From Serpentinimonas maccroryi (lineage in GTDB: Bacteria > Pseudomonadota > Gammaproteobacteria > Burkholderiales > Burkholderiaceae_C): a stretch of DNA of 64,000 bases. A program made the translations under genes and the position numbers. The notes below the pieces were generated by a model that made no database searches, was not told the origin of the DNA, and was given only the letters and a program-made list of their open reading frames with translations. Below are positions 22,765 to 35,957 of this stretch, in pieces. Each line of letters opens with the position of its first letter. Positions within the stretch are counted from its first letter, which is position 1. The stretch is taken from the NCBI RefSeq assembly GCF_000828915.1, contig NZ_AP014569.1, positions 1 to 64,000 on the forward strand. The letters are read 5' to 3'.

Positions 22765-23295
22765 ATGGCCGAACTCGCAACCATCGCCCGCCCGTACGCC
22801 GAGGCATTGTTCAAATCCACCCTAGACCATGCGCCCGCAGCCGCACAGTGGCTCGATGAGCTCGCGGTGGTGGCTGCCCACCCGCAACTGCTGCTTTGGG
22901 CGGCCAACCCCAAGGTGTCGGCGCAGCAGGTTTATGAGCTCATCACCGGCTTGCTCAGGCAGCCGCTGCCCGAGCTGGGTTGCAACTTCCTGCGCACCGT
23001 GATCGACAACGGCCGCCTGAATGCCCTGCCCGAGATTGCGCGCCAGCTGCACGTGTTGATCAACGAGCAAAGCGGTAGCGCCGATGCCTTGGTGTACAGC
23101 GCCTACCCGATCGACGAGGCGGCGCTGCGCGAGCTGGCGCAGGTGCTGGAGCGGCACTTCAAGCGTCCGCTCAAGCTGCAGGTCGAGGTGCAACCCGAGC
23201 TCATCGGCGGCGTGCGGGTGCTGGTCGGCGACGAAGTGCTCGACCTCTCCGTCAAGGCCCGGCTGGATCAAATGAAGGTGGCGCTGACGGCTTGA
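22765..23295 (+). CDS. atpH: ATP synthase F1 subunit delta
   Basis: Delta links the peripheral stalk to the top of F1. The ATG at 22765 gives 176 residues beginning [18 protein letters not shown], the conserved family N-terminus, and containing [20 protein letters not shown] near the C-terminus. The same frame stays open far upstream through atpF, but that part is only an overlapping reading frame. The gap to atpF is 19 bp. Confidence 0.96.
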   Translation: MAELATIARPYAEALFKSTLDHAPAAAQWLDELAVVAAHPQLLLWAANPKVSAQQVYELITGLLRQPLPELGCNFLRTVIDNGRLNALPEIARQLHVLINEQSGSADALVYSAYPIDEAALRELAQVLERHFKRPLKLQVEVQPELIGGVRVLVGDEVLDLSVKARLDQMKVALTA

Positions 23296-23353
23296 CAAAG
23301 CCGGTTCGAGCGTCGAAGTACAGCGTCACAACATACGAAGGAAGGAAAGAGTC

Positions 23354-24910
<1,557 letters not shown>

Positions 24911-24942
24911 GGCGCTGCAGCGCGACCCGATAAGGAGCATCA

Positions 24943-25812
24943 ATGGCAGCCGGCAAGGAAATACGCACCAAGATCAAATCGGTGGAAAACACCAAGAAGA
25001 TCACCAAAGCCATGGAAATGGTGGCCGCATCCAAAATGCGCAAGGCGCAAGAGCGCATGCGCATGGCCCGGCCCTACAGCGAAAAGGTGCGCCAGATCGC
25101 AGCCAACCTCGGGCGCGCCAACCCCGAGTACCAGCACCCCTTCATGCTGCACAACGATCAGGCCAAGGTCTGTGGCCTGATCGTCATCAGCACCGACAAA
25201 GGGTTGTGCGGCGGCCTCAACACCAACGTGCTGCGTCTGGCCACGCAGCAACTGCGCGAGGCGCAAGGGCGCGGGCACAGCACCCACGCGGTGGCCATCG
25301 GCAACAAGGGGCTGGGTTTCTTGAACCGCATCGGCGCCAAAGTGGTGTCGCACACCACCGGCTTGGGCGACACGCCGCACCTCGAAAAGCTGATCGGCCC
25401 GGTCAAGGTGCTGTTCGACGCCTATGCCCAAGGCCAACTGGCCTCGGTGCATGTGTGCTACACGCGCTTCATCAACACCATGCGCCAAGAAGCGGTGGTG
25501 CAGCAGCTGCTCCCGTTGAGCGCCGAATCGCTCGACAGCGGTGAGGCCGGGCACGACTGGGACTACCTCTACGAGCCCGACCCCCAAACCGTGATCGACG
25601 AGTTGCTGGTGCGCTACATCGAGTCGCAGGTCTATCAGGCCGTGGCCGAAAACATGGCGTCGGAACAGTCGGCGCGCATGGTCGCCATGAAGGCCGCGAC
25701 CGACAACGCCGGCAGCGTGATCTCCGAACTCAAGCTGGTTTACAACAAAACGCGCCAAGCCGGCATCACCAAAGAGCTGTCGGAAATCGTGGCCGGCGCG
25801 GCAGCCGTTTGA
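24943..25812 (+). CDS. atpG: ATP synthase F1 subunit gamma
   Basis: Gamma is the central rotor shaft. The 289-residue protein starts [20 protein letters not shown] and has the conserved DKGLCGGLN and the C-terminal helix [22 protein letters not shown] ribosome-binding site AAGGAG lies just before the ATG. It sits between atpA and atpD as in most proteobacteria. Confidence 0.98.
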   Translation: MAAGKEIRTKIKSVENTKKITKAMEMVAASKMRKAQERMRMARPYSEKVRQIAANLGRANPEYQHPFMLHNDQAKVCGLIVISTDKGLCGGLNTNVLRLATQQLREAQGRGHSTHAVAIGNKGLGFLNRIGAKVVSHTTGLGDTPHLEKLIGPVKVLFDAYAQGQLASVHVCYTRFINTMRQEAVVQQLLPLSAESLDSGEAGHDWDYLYEPDPQTVIDELLVRYIESQVYQAVAENMASEQSARMVAMKAATDNAGSVISELKLVYNKTRQAGITKELSEIVAGAAAV

Positions 25813-25841
25813 GGCTGCCCTTCAAAGATTCAGAGCATTAA

Positions 25842-27284
<1,443 letters not shown>

Positions 27285-27333
27285 TGCGCACAGCTGACAG
27301 CGCCATGGCCAGAGCTTTAGACTAGGAACACAG

Positions 27334-27750
27334 ATGAATACGATGCAAGTCGAGGTGGTGAGCGCCGAAGAGTCGATCTTTAGCGGCAAGGCCAAGTTTG
27401 TGGCCCTGCCCGGTGAAATGGGCGAGCTCGGCATTCTGCCGGGGCACACGCCCATGATCACGCGCATCAAGCCGGGCGCGGTGCGCATCGAAAAGGCCGA
27501 TGGCGACGAGGAATTCGTGTTCGTTGCCGGCGGCATCCTCGAGGTGCAGCCGCGCATGGTCACGGTGCTGAGCGACACGGCGATCCGTGGCCACGACCTC
27601 GATGAGGCCAAGGCCAACGACGCCCGCAAGCAGGCCGAAGAAGCGCTGAAAAACGCCAAGAGCGACGTCGATCTGGCCAAAGCCACTTCCGAACTGGCGG
27701 TGATGGCGGCGCAGATCGCCGCGTTGCGCAAGTACCGCCAGAAGCGCTAA
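27334..27750 (+). CDS. atpC: ATP synthase F1 subunit epsilon
   Basis: Epsilon couples gamma to the c-ring and inhibits ATP hydrolysis. The 138-residue protein has the N-terminal beta-sandwich ([33 protein letters not shown]) and a C-terminal two-helix arm ending LRKYRQKR. It is the last gene of the operon. The following 129 bp contain only a widely spaced inverted repeat (AGAGGCCA/TGGCCTCT) and no clear intrinsic terminator. Confidence 0.97.
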   Translation: MNTMQVEVVSAEESIFSGKAKFVALPGEMGELGILPGHTPMITRIKPGAVRIEKADGDEEFVFVAGGILEVQPRMVTVLSDTAIRGHDLDEAKANDARKQAEEALKNAKSDVDLAKATSELAVMAAQIAALRKYRQKR

Positions 27751-27879
27751 ACAGAAGTTCGACCAAGCGTCAACATCGCACAAGCTCCTTTGCGATTGTG
27801 TGCTCAGGCGTTCAGAGGCCACTAGGCAATTGACCGTTAGGGCGGGCTTGAGCGATTTCCTCCTGGCCTCTCAGGCAGG

Positions 27880-28920
27880 GTGGCGCTGATGGGCTCCGAT
27901 TGGCGCTACGCCGCACCACTCTGGCTCCCCGGTGGGGACGCACAAACGATAATCAGCGCTCTGTGGGGCCGGCACTTGGCCCGCTCCCGTGTGCTGTGGC
28001 GGCGCGAGCGCTGGGCCACCACCGATGCCGATTTCATCGACGCCGATTGGCTGGGCGGCACGCCTAGCGCCAGCGTTGGGCCGACTTTTGCTGGTGGCCA
28101 GACCACCCTGGTGCTGTTTCACGGCCTAGAGGGCAGTTCCAGCAGCCACTATGCCCAGACCTTTGCCCTCGAGGCGCAGCAGCGCCACTGGGGTTTCGTG
28201 CTGCCGCACTTTCGCGGCTGCTCTGGCCCGATCAACCTCGCCCCACGCGCTTACCACAGCGGCGACTACGAAGAAATCGGCTGGATGCTGCAGCGCGTGC
28301 GCGCTCAAGTGGGGCCTGCTTGCACGCTGTACGCGGTTGGCGTATCGCTCGGTGGCAATGCATTGTTGCGCTGGGCGCAGGAGGCGGGCAGCGCGGCCCG
28401 GCGCACCGTGAGCGCGGTGGCCGCCGTATCGGCACCGCTAGACTTGCGCGCTGCTGGAGATGCGATCGACAGCGGCCGCAACCGCTGGTTGTACGCGCAG
28501 CTGTTTTTGCGCACCATGAAGCGCAAGGCGCGCAGCAAGGCGCAGCAGTTTCCGGGATTGTTCGACTTGCCGCGTGCCCTAGCCGCACAGACGCTGCGCG
28601 AATTTGACAACGCTTTTACCGCGCCGTTGCACGGGTTTGCCGGGGTCGAGGACTACTGGCGGCGCGCTTCAGCCAAGCCGAAGCTGGCGGCCATTGAACT
28701 GCCGGCGCTGATACTCAACGCCCGCAACGACCCGCTGGTGCCGGCATCTTGCCTGCCCCAACCGGATGAAGTGGGAGCCGCCGTCACCTTGTGGCAACCC
28801 GGTAGCGGTGGGCACGTGGGGTTTCCGGGGCAGATCAGTTGGCGCTCTGGTCGGCCCGAATTGCAGTTGCAGGGTCTGCCGCAGGCGGTCTGCAACTGGT
28901 TGATGGTGCAAGGAGCATAG
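27880..28920 (+). CDS. YheT-family alpha/beta hydrolase
   Basis: A 346-residue (or 343 from ATG 27889) alpha/beta hydrolase of the YheT/ABHD1 family, general esterase-like enzymes with no firmly assigned substrate. The oxyanion-region HGLEGSSSSHY, the nucleophile elbow GVSLGGN, the acid in LNARNDPLVP and the histidine in GSGGHVGF complete a plausible catalytic triad. The GTG at 27880 and the ATG at 27889 are both possible starts, and neither has a strong ribosome-binding site. The gene stands alone between the atp operon and a convergent cytochrome gene. Confidence 0.88.
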   Translation: MALMGSDWRYAAPLWLPGGDAQTIISALWGRHLARSRVLWRRERWATTDADFIDADWLGGTPSASVGPTFAGGQTTLVLFHGLEGSSSSHYAQTFALEAQQRHWGFVLPHFRGCSGPINLAPRAYHSGDYEEIGWMLQRVRAQVGPACTLYAVGVSLGGNALLRWAQEAGSAARRTVSAVAAVSAPLDLRAAGDAIDSGRNRWLYAQLFLRTMKRKARSKAQQFPGLFDLPRALAAQTLREFDNAFTAPLHGFAGVEDYWRRASAKPKLAAIELPALILNARNDPLVPASCLPQPDEVGAAVTLWQPGSGGHVGFPGQISWRSGRPELQLQGLPQAVCNWLMVQGA

Positions 28921-29007
28921 AAACAGACCTGGCGTCAGTAGGATTTTATTCCCGCTTACTCCCATTTACAGCCTTGGCCGCGTGCAGCGCGCAGCCAAGT
29001 AGCAGGC

Positions 29008-29532
29008 TTATTGCTGAGGTGCCGGCGCAGCGGTGGCGTCCGGAGCCACCGGTTCGGGGAAGTTGCCGCCGCCAGCATTGGCCAAATAGACCACGGCGCG
29101 CTTGATCTCGAAGTCGCTAAAGGCGCCGCCCCCTTGGGCACCCATGGCGCCCTTGCCTTGCAGGGTGGAGGTGACCAAGCGCTCGAGGCCGGCGCCGATG
29201 CGCGGAGCCCAAGCAGCCGCGTCGCCAAACTTGGGCGCGCCGACCACGCCGGCGGCGTGGCAAGCCATGCAAGCCGCTTGATACACCTGCTGACCCGTGC
29301 GCAGTTCGCGGGTGGCCTCGCGCAGAGCCACCGTGCCGACGCGCTGGAGGCGCTCAGCGGCAGCCAACTCCTGTGCCGCCAGATCGGGCGCCGGGGCAAA
29401 GGGCTTTTGCAGCACCAAGGTGACCAGCACAATACTCAAGACGACTGGGGCCAAGACACCCAAAAGCAGAATCCAGCGTTTGAGACTGAAACCAGAAGGA
29501 GTCTGGGTAGAGGGGGTTTTTGCGTCACTCAT
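29008..29532 (-). CDS. Membrane-anchored c5-type cytochrome c
   Basis: A 174-residue protein with one N-terminal transmembrane anchor (about 19-42) and a haem domain. The haem site CMACH (Cys88, Cys91, His92) and a probable axial Met130 in GKGAMGAQGGG fit the cytochrome c5/c555 group found near respiratory complexes of beta- and gammaproteobacteria. The start at 29532 (MSDAKTPSTQ) excludes an implausible 32-residue upstream extension. An Ala/Pro/Gln tail ends the protein. It likely shuttles or relays electrons at the periplasmic face. Confidence 0.88.
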   Translation of the reverse strand: MSDAKTPSTQTPSGFSLKRWILLLGVLAPVVLSIVLVTLVLQKPFAPAPDLAAQELAAAERLQRVGTVALREATRELRTGQQVYQAACMACHAAGVVGAPKFGDAAAWAPRIGAGLERLVTSTLQGKGAMGAQGGGAFSDFEIKRAVVYLANAGGGNFPEPVAPDATAAPAPQQ

Positions 29533-29716
29533 GGGAGCCTTTGCAAGCGTATACGAATCGGGATCGGTGCCATAGCAACCAGCACGAACTCTTGTTCCTC
29601 GTCGATTATATCGGCCTCGTAGGCGCAAAAGCTCTAAGCCTGAAGCGGATGCAGGGCCATGGGCCGGCGCCTACGGCGCTATGATGCGCAAGCCACGCAG
29701 CCCCCGGAGCCCAGAC

Positions 29717-30502
29717 ATGCCATTGGTCGTATTCAATCAAAAAGGCGGGGTGGGCAAGTCCACCATCGCCTGCAACTTGGCCGCGATCAGCGCGGTACAG
29801 GGTCGGCGCACCTTGCTGATCGACCTCGATGTGCAGGGCAATTCCAGCCGCTACCTGCTCGGTGCCGCTGGTGCGCAGAGCGCTGCCCAGAGCGGCACTG
29901 GCACGGTCGGCGTAGCGGGTTTTTTCGCGCAGACGCTCAGCTACACCTTCAACCCACTGCCGCCTTCGCACTTCGTGCAGCGCAGCCCATTCGAGGGGCT
30001 GGATGTGCTCGCCGCCAGCCCAGCGCTGGACGAGTTGCAAGTCAAGCTGGAGGCGCGCCACAAGATCTACAAGCTGCGCGAGGCGCTTGCGCAGCTGGGC
30101 AACGAATACGAGCAGATTTATCTCGACACCCCACCGGCGCTCAACTTTTACACCCGTTCCGCGCTCATGGGGGCCAGCGGCTGCCTGATCCCTTTCGATT
30201 GCGACGACTTCTCGCGCCAAGCGCTCTATACGCTGCTGGCCAACGTGCAAGAGATCCGCGCCGACCACAACCCCGGTTTGCAGGTCAAGGGCATCGTGGT
30301 CAATCAGTTTCAGCCGCGCGCCCGGCTGCCGCAGCAGCTGGTGCAGGAGCTGATCGACGAGGGCCTGCCGGTGTTGCAGCCCTACTTGCAGGCTTCGGTC
30401 AAGGTGCGCGAGTCGCACCAGTTGGCGCGGCCCCTGATCCACCTCGAGCCCAAACACCCGCTCACCCAGGCCTTGCTGGCCCTGCATCAGCGGTTGCTCT
30501 GA
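29717..30502 (+). CDS. ParA/MinD-family ATPase without an adjacent ParB
   Basis: A 261-residue ATPase with the deviant Walker A of ParA/Soj proteins, KGGVGKST (residues 9-16), and the motifs LLIDLDVQGNSSRYL and IYLDTPPALNFYTRS. Such proteins position DNA or protein cargo by ATP-dependent binding. No parB and no parS-like repeats are visible around it. The likely start is ATG 29717. An upstream in-frame ATG at 29681 would add 12 residues of low complexity. It is divergent from the cytochrome gene, and its cargo is unknown. Confidence 0.85.
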   Translation: MPLVVFNQKGGVGKSTIACNLAAISAVQGRRTLLIDLDVQGNSSRYLLGAAGAQSAAQSGTGTVGVAGFFAQTLSYTFNPLPPSHFVQRSPFEGLDVLAASPALDELQVKLEARHKIYKLREALAQLGNEYEQIYLDTPPALNFYTRSALMGASGCLIPFDCDDFSRQALYTLLANVQEIRADHNPGLQVKGIVVNQFQPRARLPQQLVQELIDEGLPVLQPYLQASVKVRESHQLARPLIHLEPKHPLTQALLALHQRLL

Positions 30503-30686
30503 TAGGCTGTGCTTTTGTGCGCTCATTTGGGCGCGCACGATCGCCTCACAGCCCTTGGATCGCGTTGCGCCACCTTTGCCGTCACGGCAACCTCTGGCTT
30601 TCCCTGTACCATGTTCCTATTTGGCGGATGAAAGCGCGGGCGGGCGCTTGCTAACATGCGCGCCTTTCCTTCGAGGGTATTTACAT

Positions 30687-31781
30687 ATGCTGCTGCACAT
30701 CGTTTTTTTCGTCGCCGGACTGGTGGCGCTGGTCGCCGGGGCCAGCTCGCTGGTGCGCGGGGCTTCCAAGCTGGCGCTGTCGGTGGGCATCTCGCCGCTG
30801 GTGGTGGGGCTAACCATCGTCGCCTTTGGCACCAGTGCGCCCGAGATGGCGGTCACGGTCGGGGCAACGCTGGAGGGGCAGTACGACATTGCCGTCGGCA
30901 ACGTGATCGGCAGCAACATCTTCAACGTGCTCTTCATCCTCGGGGTCAGCGCGCTGATCGTTCCGCTGGTGGTGCACAGCCAGTTGATCCGCCAAGAGGT
31001 GCCGATCATGATCGGGGCCTCGCTGCTGGTGCTGGCGCTGGGGCTCGATGGGGCCATCAACTGGATCGATGGCGCGATCCTCTTTGGTCTGCTGCTGTTT
31101 TATACGGCCTTTCTGGTGATCCAGTCGCGTCGCGCCACCAAGGCCGAGTCGGCCGACTTTGACGCCGAGCTGCAACCCGCTGCGGCCAACGAATGGGACG
31201 CCAAACTGCCGGTGCAGATCGTGCTGATCGTCATCGGCTTGGTGCTGCTGGTGCTGGGCTCGGGCTGGCTGGTCGATTCGTCGATCGCCTTTGCGCGCGC
31301 CTTTGGGGTCAGCGAACTGATCATCGGCCTGACCATCGTCGCCGCCGGCACCTCGATGCCGGAAGTGGCCACCTCGATCACCGCCGCCATCAAGGGCGAG
31401 CGCGATATCGCGGTGGGCAACGTGGTCGGCAGCAACACCTTCAACCTGCTGGGCGTGCTCGGGCTGGGGGGCATGGTGTCGTTTGGCTCGGCTGGGCTGG
31501 TTTTTTCCGAAGCCGTGCTGGCCTTCGACGTCTGGATCATGCTGGCGGTGGCGCTGGCTTGCCTGCCGGTGTTCATCTCGGGGCGCGAAATCGCGCGCTG
31601 GGAGGGCGCGGTGTTCGTGGGCTACTACGTGGCCTACGTGGCGTACTTGATTTTGGCGGCGCAGCAGCACGCCGCGCTGGAGGGCTTTAGCATGGTGATG
31701 ATGGGCTTTGTGGTGCCGCTGACCATCGTCACGCTGGTGGTGGTGTTGCTGCGGCACAAAGCGCCGGCCAAGGCGGACTGA
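30687..31781 (+). CDS. Calcium/sodium antiporter (CaCA family, YrbG-like)
   Basis: A 364-residue inner-membrane exchanger with about ten hydrophobic helices and the two inverted alpha-repeats typical of CaCA antiporters. The first repeat shows VGLTIVAFGTSAPEMAV and the second IGLTIVAAGTSMPEVATS. The acidic residues in each repeat form the ion site. The ATG at 30687 is preferred: GAGG lies about 10 bases upstream, and the protein then begins directly with the first membrane helix. The longer frame from 30555 would add a non-hydrophobic leader. Confidence 0.92.
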   Translation: MLLHIVFFVAGLVALVAGASSLVRGASKLALSVGISPLVVGLTIVAFGTSAPEMAVTVGATLEGQYDIAVGNVIGSNIFNVLFILGVSALIVPLVVHSQLIRQEVPIMIGASLLVLALGLDGAINWIDGAILFGLLLFYTAFLVIQSRRATKAESADFDAELQPAAANEWDAKLPVQIVLIVIGLVLLVLGSGWLVDSSIAFARAFGVSELIIGLTIVAAGTSMPEVATSITAAIKGERDIAVGNVVGSNTFNLLGVLGLGGMVSFGSAGLVFSEAVLAFDVWIMLAVALACLPVFISGREIARWEGAVFVGYYVAYVAYLILAAQQHAALEGFSMVMMGFVVPLTIVTLVVVLLRHKAPAKAD

Positions 31782-31802
31782 GGCCCAGGGCGTGCGGGCT
31801 CG

Positions 31803-33920
31803 ATGGCGGCGGGTGCACATGCAGTGACTGAGCCCACCGCGCGCGCCGCTGCCCTGAGCGGCCCTCAAAAAGCGCTGCGCAAGCTCGGCCTGCTGCGCCC
31901 AATCGACCTGGCGCTGCACCTGCCGCTGCGCTACGAAGACCAGACCCGCATCACCCCCTTGGCCCAGGCGCAGCCGGGGCAGACGCTGCAGCTCGAGGGC
32001 ACGGTGCGCAGCGCCGAGGTGCGCAGCGGCGGCCGGCGGCAGTTGCAGGTGCTGCTCGACGACGGCAGCGGTTGCTGCACCCTGTTGTTTTTCCACTTCA
32101 GCGGAGCGCAGCACAAGGCGCTCGCGCCGGGTACGCGCATCCGCGCCCGGGGCGAGCTGCGCCACGGCCTGTTTGGCCCCACGCTCTTGCACCCGCAGTG
32201 GCAGCGCGCCGAGGGCGAGTTGCCGCGCAGCCTGACGCCGGTCTATCCGGCCAGCGCTGGCTTGCCGCAAGCGTATTTGCGCCGCGCCATCGCCAGCGCG
32301 CTGGAGCGCGCCGACTTGAGCGAGACCGTGCCACCGCAGGCTTGGGCCGACTGCCCGGGGCTGGCAGGGGGCGGCCTGCGTGCGGCCCTGCTCGGGCTGC
32401 ACCAGCCGCCGCCCGAGGTGGCGCTGGCCAGCCTCGAAGACCGCAGCCACCCGGCCTGGCAGCGCCTCAAGGCCGAGGAGCTGCTGGCGCAGCAACTGGC
32501 GCAGTGGCAGGCGCGCCAGCTGCGGGCGGCGCGCTGCGCCCCCGAGATGGCCCCTTTGGCGGGCGGTTTGCACGCGCAGCTGCTGGCGCGCCTGCCCTTT
32601 GCGCTCACGGCGGCCCAGCGCCGGGTGGGCGCCGAGATCGACGCCGACCTGCAGCGGCGCACCCCCATGCACCGGCTGCTGCAAGGCGATGTGGGCAGCG
32701 GCAAAACGGTGGTGGCGGCGCTGGCAGCGGCGCGCGCCATCGACGCCGGTTGGCAGTGCGCCCTCATGGCGCCGACCGAAATTTTGGCCGAGCAGCACTT
32801 TGGCAAGCTGATCGACTGGTTGCAGCCGCTGCTGCAGGTCCAAGGGCGGCACATCGCCTGGTTGACCGGCAGCCAAAACAAGGGCCAGCGCACGCAGGCC
32901 CTGGCAGGCATCCACGACGGCCGCGCTGCGCTGGTCGTGGGCACCCATGCGGTGATCGGCGAGCAGGTGCAGTTTGCGCGGCTGGGTTTGGCGCTGATCG
33001 ACGAGCAGCACCGCTTTGGCGTGGCGCAGCGGCTGGCCCTGCGCAGCGCGCGCGAGGGCGTGGAGCCGCACCTGCTGATGATGAGCGCGACCCCGATCCC
33101 GCGCACGCTGGCCATGAGCCACTACGCCGACCTCGACATCTCCAGCCTCGACGAGCTGCCCCCCGGCCGCAGCCCGATCCTGACCAAGCTGCTCAGCGCC
33201 AGCCGGCGCGACGAGTTGCTGTCGCGGCTGCGCGCGCAGCTGGCGCAGGGCCGCCAGGCCTACTGGGTCTGCCCCTTGATCGAAGACAGCGAAGCGCTCG
33301 ATTTGCGCAACGCCCAAAGCACGGCGCTCGAACTCGCCGCCGCGCTCGAGGGCTGTGCCGGCCCCACCGGTGCGCCGGTGCAAGTCGGGCTGCTGCACGC
33401 GCGCCTGCCGCTGGCCGAAAAAAAAGAGGTGATGGCGCGCTTCTGTGCCGGCCAGATCGGGGTGCTGGTGAGCACCACGGTGGTCGAGGTCGGGGTCGAT
33501 GTGCCCAACGCCACGCTGATGGTGATCGAACACGCCGAGCGCTTTGGGCTGAGCCAGTTGCACCAGTTGCGCGGCCGCGTCGGGCGCGGGCAGGCGGCCT
33601 CGGTCTGCGTGCTGCTCTACGAGCCGGGTGAAAACGGCCGCTTGGGCGAGGCCGCGCGTGCGCGCTTGCGCGCCATGCTCGAGACCGCCGACGGCTTTGA
33701 GATCGCCCGGCGCGACCTCGAAATCCGTGGGCCGGGCGAGTTTTTGGGCGCACGCCAGTCCGGGGCGCCGATGCTGCGCTTTGCCGACCTCGAGCACGAC
33801 GCGCACCTGCTCGACTGGGCGCGGGCGTGGGCTCCGCGCCTGCTGGCCGAGCAGCCGCAAGCGGCGCAGCGCCACATCGAGCGCTGGTTGGGGGCAAAAT
33901 CGGACTTTCTCAAAGCCTGA
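31803..33920 (+). CDS. recG: ATP-dependent DNA helicase RecG
   Basis: RecG remodels stalled replication forks and branched recombination intermediates. The 705-residue protein has an N-terminal wedge/OB domain (about 1-170). An SF2 motor shows Walker A QGDVGSGKT, the DEQHRFGVAQR box and MSATPIPRTLA. The C-terminal TRG-type motif includes RGRVGRG and RDLEIRGPGEFLG. It starts 21 bp after the antiporter and precedes oxyR. Confidence 0.97.
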   Translation: MAAGAHAVTEPTARAAALSGPQKALRKLGLLRPIDLALHLPLRYEDQTRITPLAQAQPGQTLQLEGTVRSAEVRSGGRRQLQVLLDDGSGCCTLLFFHFSGAQHKALAPGTRIRARGELRHGLFGPTLLHPQWQRAEGELPRSLTPVYPASAGLPQAYLRRAIASALERADLSETVPPQAWADCPGLAGGGLRAALLGLHQPPPEVALASLEDRSHPAWQRLKAEELLAQQLAQWQARQLRAARCAPEMAPLAGGLHAQLLARLPFALTAAQRRVGAEIDADLQRRTPMHRLLQGDVGSGKTVVAALAAARAIDAGWQCALMAPTEILAEQHFGKLIDWLQPLLQVQGRHIAWLTGSQNKGQRTQALAGIHDGRAALVVGTHAVIGEQVQFARLGLALIDEQHRFGVAQRLALRSAREGVEPHLLMMSATPIPRTLAMSHYADLDISSLDELPPGRSPILTKLLSASRRDELLSRLRAQLAQGRQAYWVCPLIEDSEALDLRNAQSTALELAAALEGCAGPTGAPVQVGLLHARLPLAEKKEVMARFCAGQIGVLVSTTVVEVGVDVPNATLMVIEHAERFGLSQLHQLRGRVGRGQAASVCVLLYEPGENGRLGEAARARLRAMLETADGFEIARRDLEIRGPGEFLGARQSGAPMLRFADLEHDAHLLDWARAWAPRLLAEQPQAAQRHIERWLGAKSDFLKA

Positions 33921-33926
33921 AGTGAA

Positions 33927-34003
33927 ACTGCCCCCACGCTCGCTGCGCTCGCTGCCCCCCAAGGGGGCGCTTCAGTGGCTTCGGGCGGCAGGGCGCCACT
34001 GAA
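33927..34003. repeat. C-rich intergenic palindromic repeat with adjoining hairpin
   Basis: The recG-oxyR gap holds a directly repeated GCTCGCTG pair followed by GCCCCCC-AA-GGGGGC, a strong foldback. A second hairpin follows, with arms TTCAGTGGC (33971-33979) and GCCACTGAA (33995-34003). C-rich intergenic units of this look are, as I recall, scattered in Comamonadaceae genomes. Only one copy is present in this window. It may act in transcription termination after recG or be a mobile repeat. Confidence 0.55.
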
Positions 34004-34024
34004 AGGACAACGGGCCCCCCTGCC

Positions 34025-34987
34025 ATGACCCTGACCGAACTCAAATACATCGTCGCGGTGGCGCGTGAGCGCCACTTCGGCCGCGCCGCCGAGGCCTGCT
34101 TCGTCTCGCAGCCGACGCTGAGCGTGGCCATCAAAAAGCTCGAAGAAGAGCTCGACCTCAAGCTGTTTGAGCGCAGCGCCAGTGAAGTGAGCACCACGCC
34201 GCTGGGGGTCGAGGTCGTGCGCCAGGCGCAGGTGGTGCTTGAGCAAGCGGCACGCATCAAAGAAATTGCCCGCCGTGGCCAAGATCCGCTCAGCGGCCCG
34301 CTGCGTCTGGGCGTGATCTACACCATCGGGCCCTATCTGCTGCCCGAGCTGGTGCGGCGCGTGATCGAACGCACGCCGCAAATGCCGCTGCTGCTGCAAG
34401 AAAACCTCACCGCCAAGCTGCTGGAGCAGTTGCGCATCGGCGAGCTCGACGCCGCCATTTTGGCCGAGCCTTTCCCCGACACCAATCTGGCCATTGCGCC
34501 GCTGTACGACGAACCCTTTTGGGTGGCGTTGCCGGTGCAGCACCCGCTGGCGCAGCAGCGCAGCGTGAGCGCCGAGCAGCTCAAGCAAGAGACCATGCTG
34601 CTGCTCGGGGCCGGGCACTGCTTTCGTGACCACGTGCTCGAGGTCTGCCCCGAGTTTGCGCGCTACGCCAGCAACGCCGAGGGCATCCGGCGCAGCTTCG
34701 AGGGCTCGTCGCTCGAGACCATCAAGCACATGGTGGCCGCGGGCATGGGCATCACGCTGGTGCCGCGCCTGAGCGTGCCCGCCGCCGTGCTGGAGGCGCA
34801 AAACGGGGCGCCGTTGCCGGCCGATGGCGCGCCCTACGTGCGCTACCTGCCCTTTGCCGGCGATCCGCCGCAGCGCCGCGTGGTGCTGGCCTGGCGGCGC
34901 AGCTTCACCCGTTACGAGGCCATCGCCGCCTTGCGCAACGCCATTTACGCCTGCGCGTTGCCTGGGGTGCAGCGCCTGACGCCATGA
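34025..34987 (+). CDS. oxyR: Hydrogen peroxide-sensing LysR-type regulator OxyR
   Basis: OxyR activates peroxide defence genes when a cysteine pair oxidises. The 320-residue protein has an N-terminal winged helix ([20 protein letters not shown]). The redox cysteines fall at Cys199 (GHCFRDH) and Cys208 (LEVCP), exactly the E. coli numbering, which makes the identification strong. It is followed by ubiA with a 4-bp overlap. The neighbouring recG-oxyR order is common in betaproteobacteria. Confidence 0.95.
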   Translation: MTLTELKYIVAVARERHFGRAAEACFVSQPTLSVAIKKLEEELDLKLFERSASEVSTTPLGVEVVRQAQVVLEQAARIKEIARRGQDPLSGPLRLGVIYTIGPYLLPELVRRVIERTPQMPLLLQENLTAKLLEQLRIGELDAAILAEPFPDTNLAIAPLYDEPFWVALPVQHPLAQQRSVSAEQLKQETMLLLGAGHCFRDHVLEVCPEFARYASNAEGIRRSFEGSSLETIKHMVAAGMGITLVPRLSVPAAVLEAQNGAPLPADGAPYVRYLPFAGDPPQRRVVLAWRRSFTRYEAIAALRNAIYACALPGVQRLTP

Positions 34988-35865
34988 GTGCTTCCGCCTC
35001 GCAGCCAGCCGGGCGGCTGGCGCTGTACTTGGACCTGATCCGCTGGGATCGCCCGGCCGGCTGGTTGCTGCTGCTGTGGCCGAGCTTGTCGGCGCTGTGG
35101 CTGGCCGCCGACGGCTGGCCGGGCTGGCACCTGCTGGCGGTGTTCGTGCTGGGCACCATTTTGATGCGCAGCGCCGGCTGTTGCGCAAACGACGTGGCCG
35201 ACCGCCAATACGACCGCCACGTGCAGCGCACCGCGCAGCGGCCCGTGACCAGCGGGCGCATCGCGCCGCGTGAGGCGCTGCTGCTGGGGGCGGGCTTGGC
35301 TTTTGCGGCCTTTTTGTTGGTGCTCACGACCACGGCGGCGGCGGTGGCGTGGTCGGTGCCGGCGTTGCTGATCGCCATCGCCTACCCCTACGCCAAGCGC
35401 TTTTTTGCCATGCCGCAGGCGGTGCTTGGAGTGGCGTTCAGCTTCGGCATCCCGATCGCCTACGCGGCGGCGCAAGGCAGCGTGCCGGCTTTGGCCTGGG
35501 CGCTGCTGCTGGCCAACCTGTTCTGGGTGCTGGCCTACGACACCGAGTACGCGATGGTGGACCGCGACGACGACTTGCGTATCGGCATCAAAACTTCGGC
35601 CATCACGCTCGGGCGCTTCGACGTGGCGGCGGTGGCGGCTTTTTACCTGCTGCACCTGCTGCTGTGGGGCGCGCTGCTGTGGCCGCAGGTGGGCGGGCTC
35701 TGGTTTGGCTTAGGCCTGGCGCTGGCGCTGGCGCAGGTGGGCTGGCATCTGTGGCTGATCCGCGCGCGCAGCCGCGAGGCTTGCTTTCGCGCCTTCAGGC
35801 TCAACCATTGGCTCGGTTGCACCCTGTTTGTAGGGCTGGCGCTGGAGTTGGCGCTGCGCGGCTAA
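34984..35865 (+). CDS. ubiA: 4-hydroxybenzoate octaprenyltransferase UbiA
   Basis: UbiA attaches the polyprenyl tail to 4-hydroxybenzoate in ubiquinone synthesis, in the inner membrane. The 293-residue, multi-helix protein has both Asp-rich prenyl-diphosphate motifs: [15 protein letters not shown] and [20 protein letters not shown]. The start overlaps the oxyR stop by 4 bp, implying coupled translation. Confidence 0.96.
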   Translation: MSASASQPAGRLALYLDLIRWDRPAGWLLLLWPSLSALWLAADGWPGWHLLAVFVLGTILMRSAGCCANDVADRQYDRHVQRTAQRPVTSGRIAPREALLLGAGLAFAAFLLVLTTTAAAVAWSVPALLIAIAYPYAKRFFAMPQAVLGVAFSFGIPIAYAAAQGSVPALAWALLLANLFWVLAYDTEYAMVDRDDDLRIGIKTSAITLGRFDVAAVAAFYLLHLLLWGALLWPQVGGLWFGLGLALALAQVGWHLWLIRARSREACFRAFRLNHWLGCTLFVGLALELALRG

Positions 35866-35957
35866 AGCCCCAGACACTGCGCCCGGCCGCAACGCAGCGT
35901 GCAACGCAGCGCGCAGAGGTCCGTGCACAGGCCACAGGGCCGCGCACAGGGTCTAGG

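Noticed and set aside
27814-27871. Inverted repeat AGAGGCCA/TGGCCTCT after atpC as an intrinsic terminator
   Set aside because: The arms are 42 bases apart and there is no T-tract, so a stable terminator hairpin is unlikely.
30810-33962. Very long minus-strand open frame (over 1000 codons) opposite the antiporter and recG
   Set aside because: It is a shadow frame produced by GC-rich codon bias. The composition is His/Gln/Arg/Leu-rich with no family motifs, while the plus strand has clear RecG and antiporter motifs.
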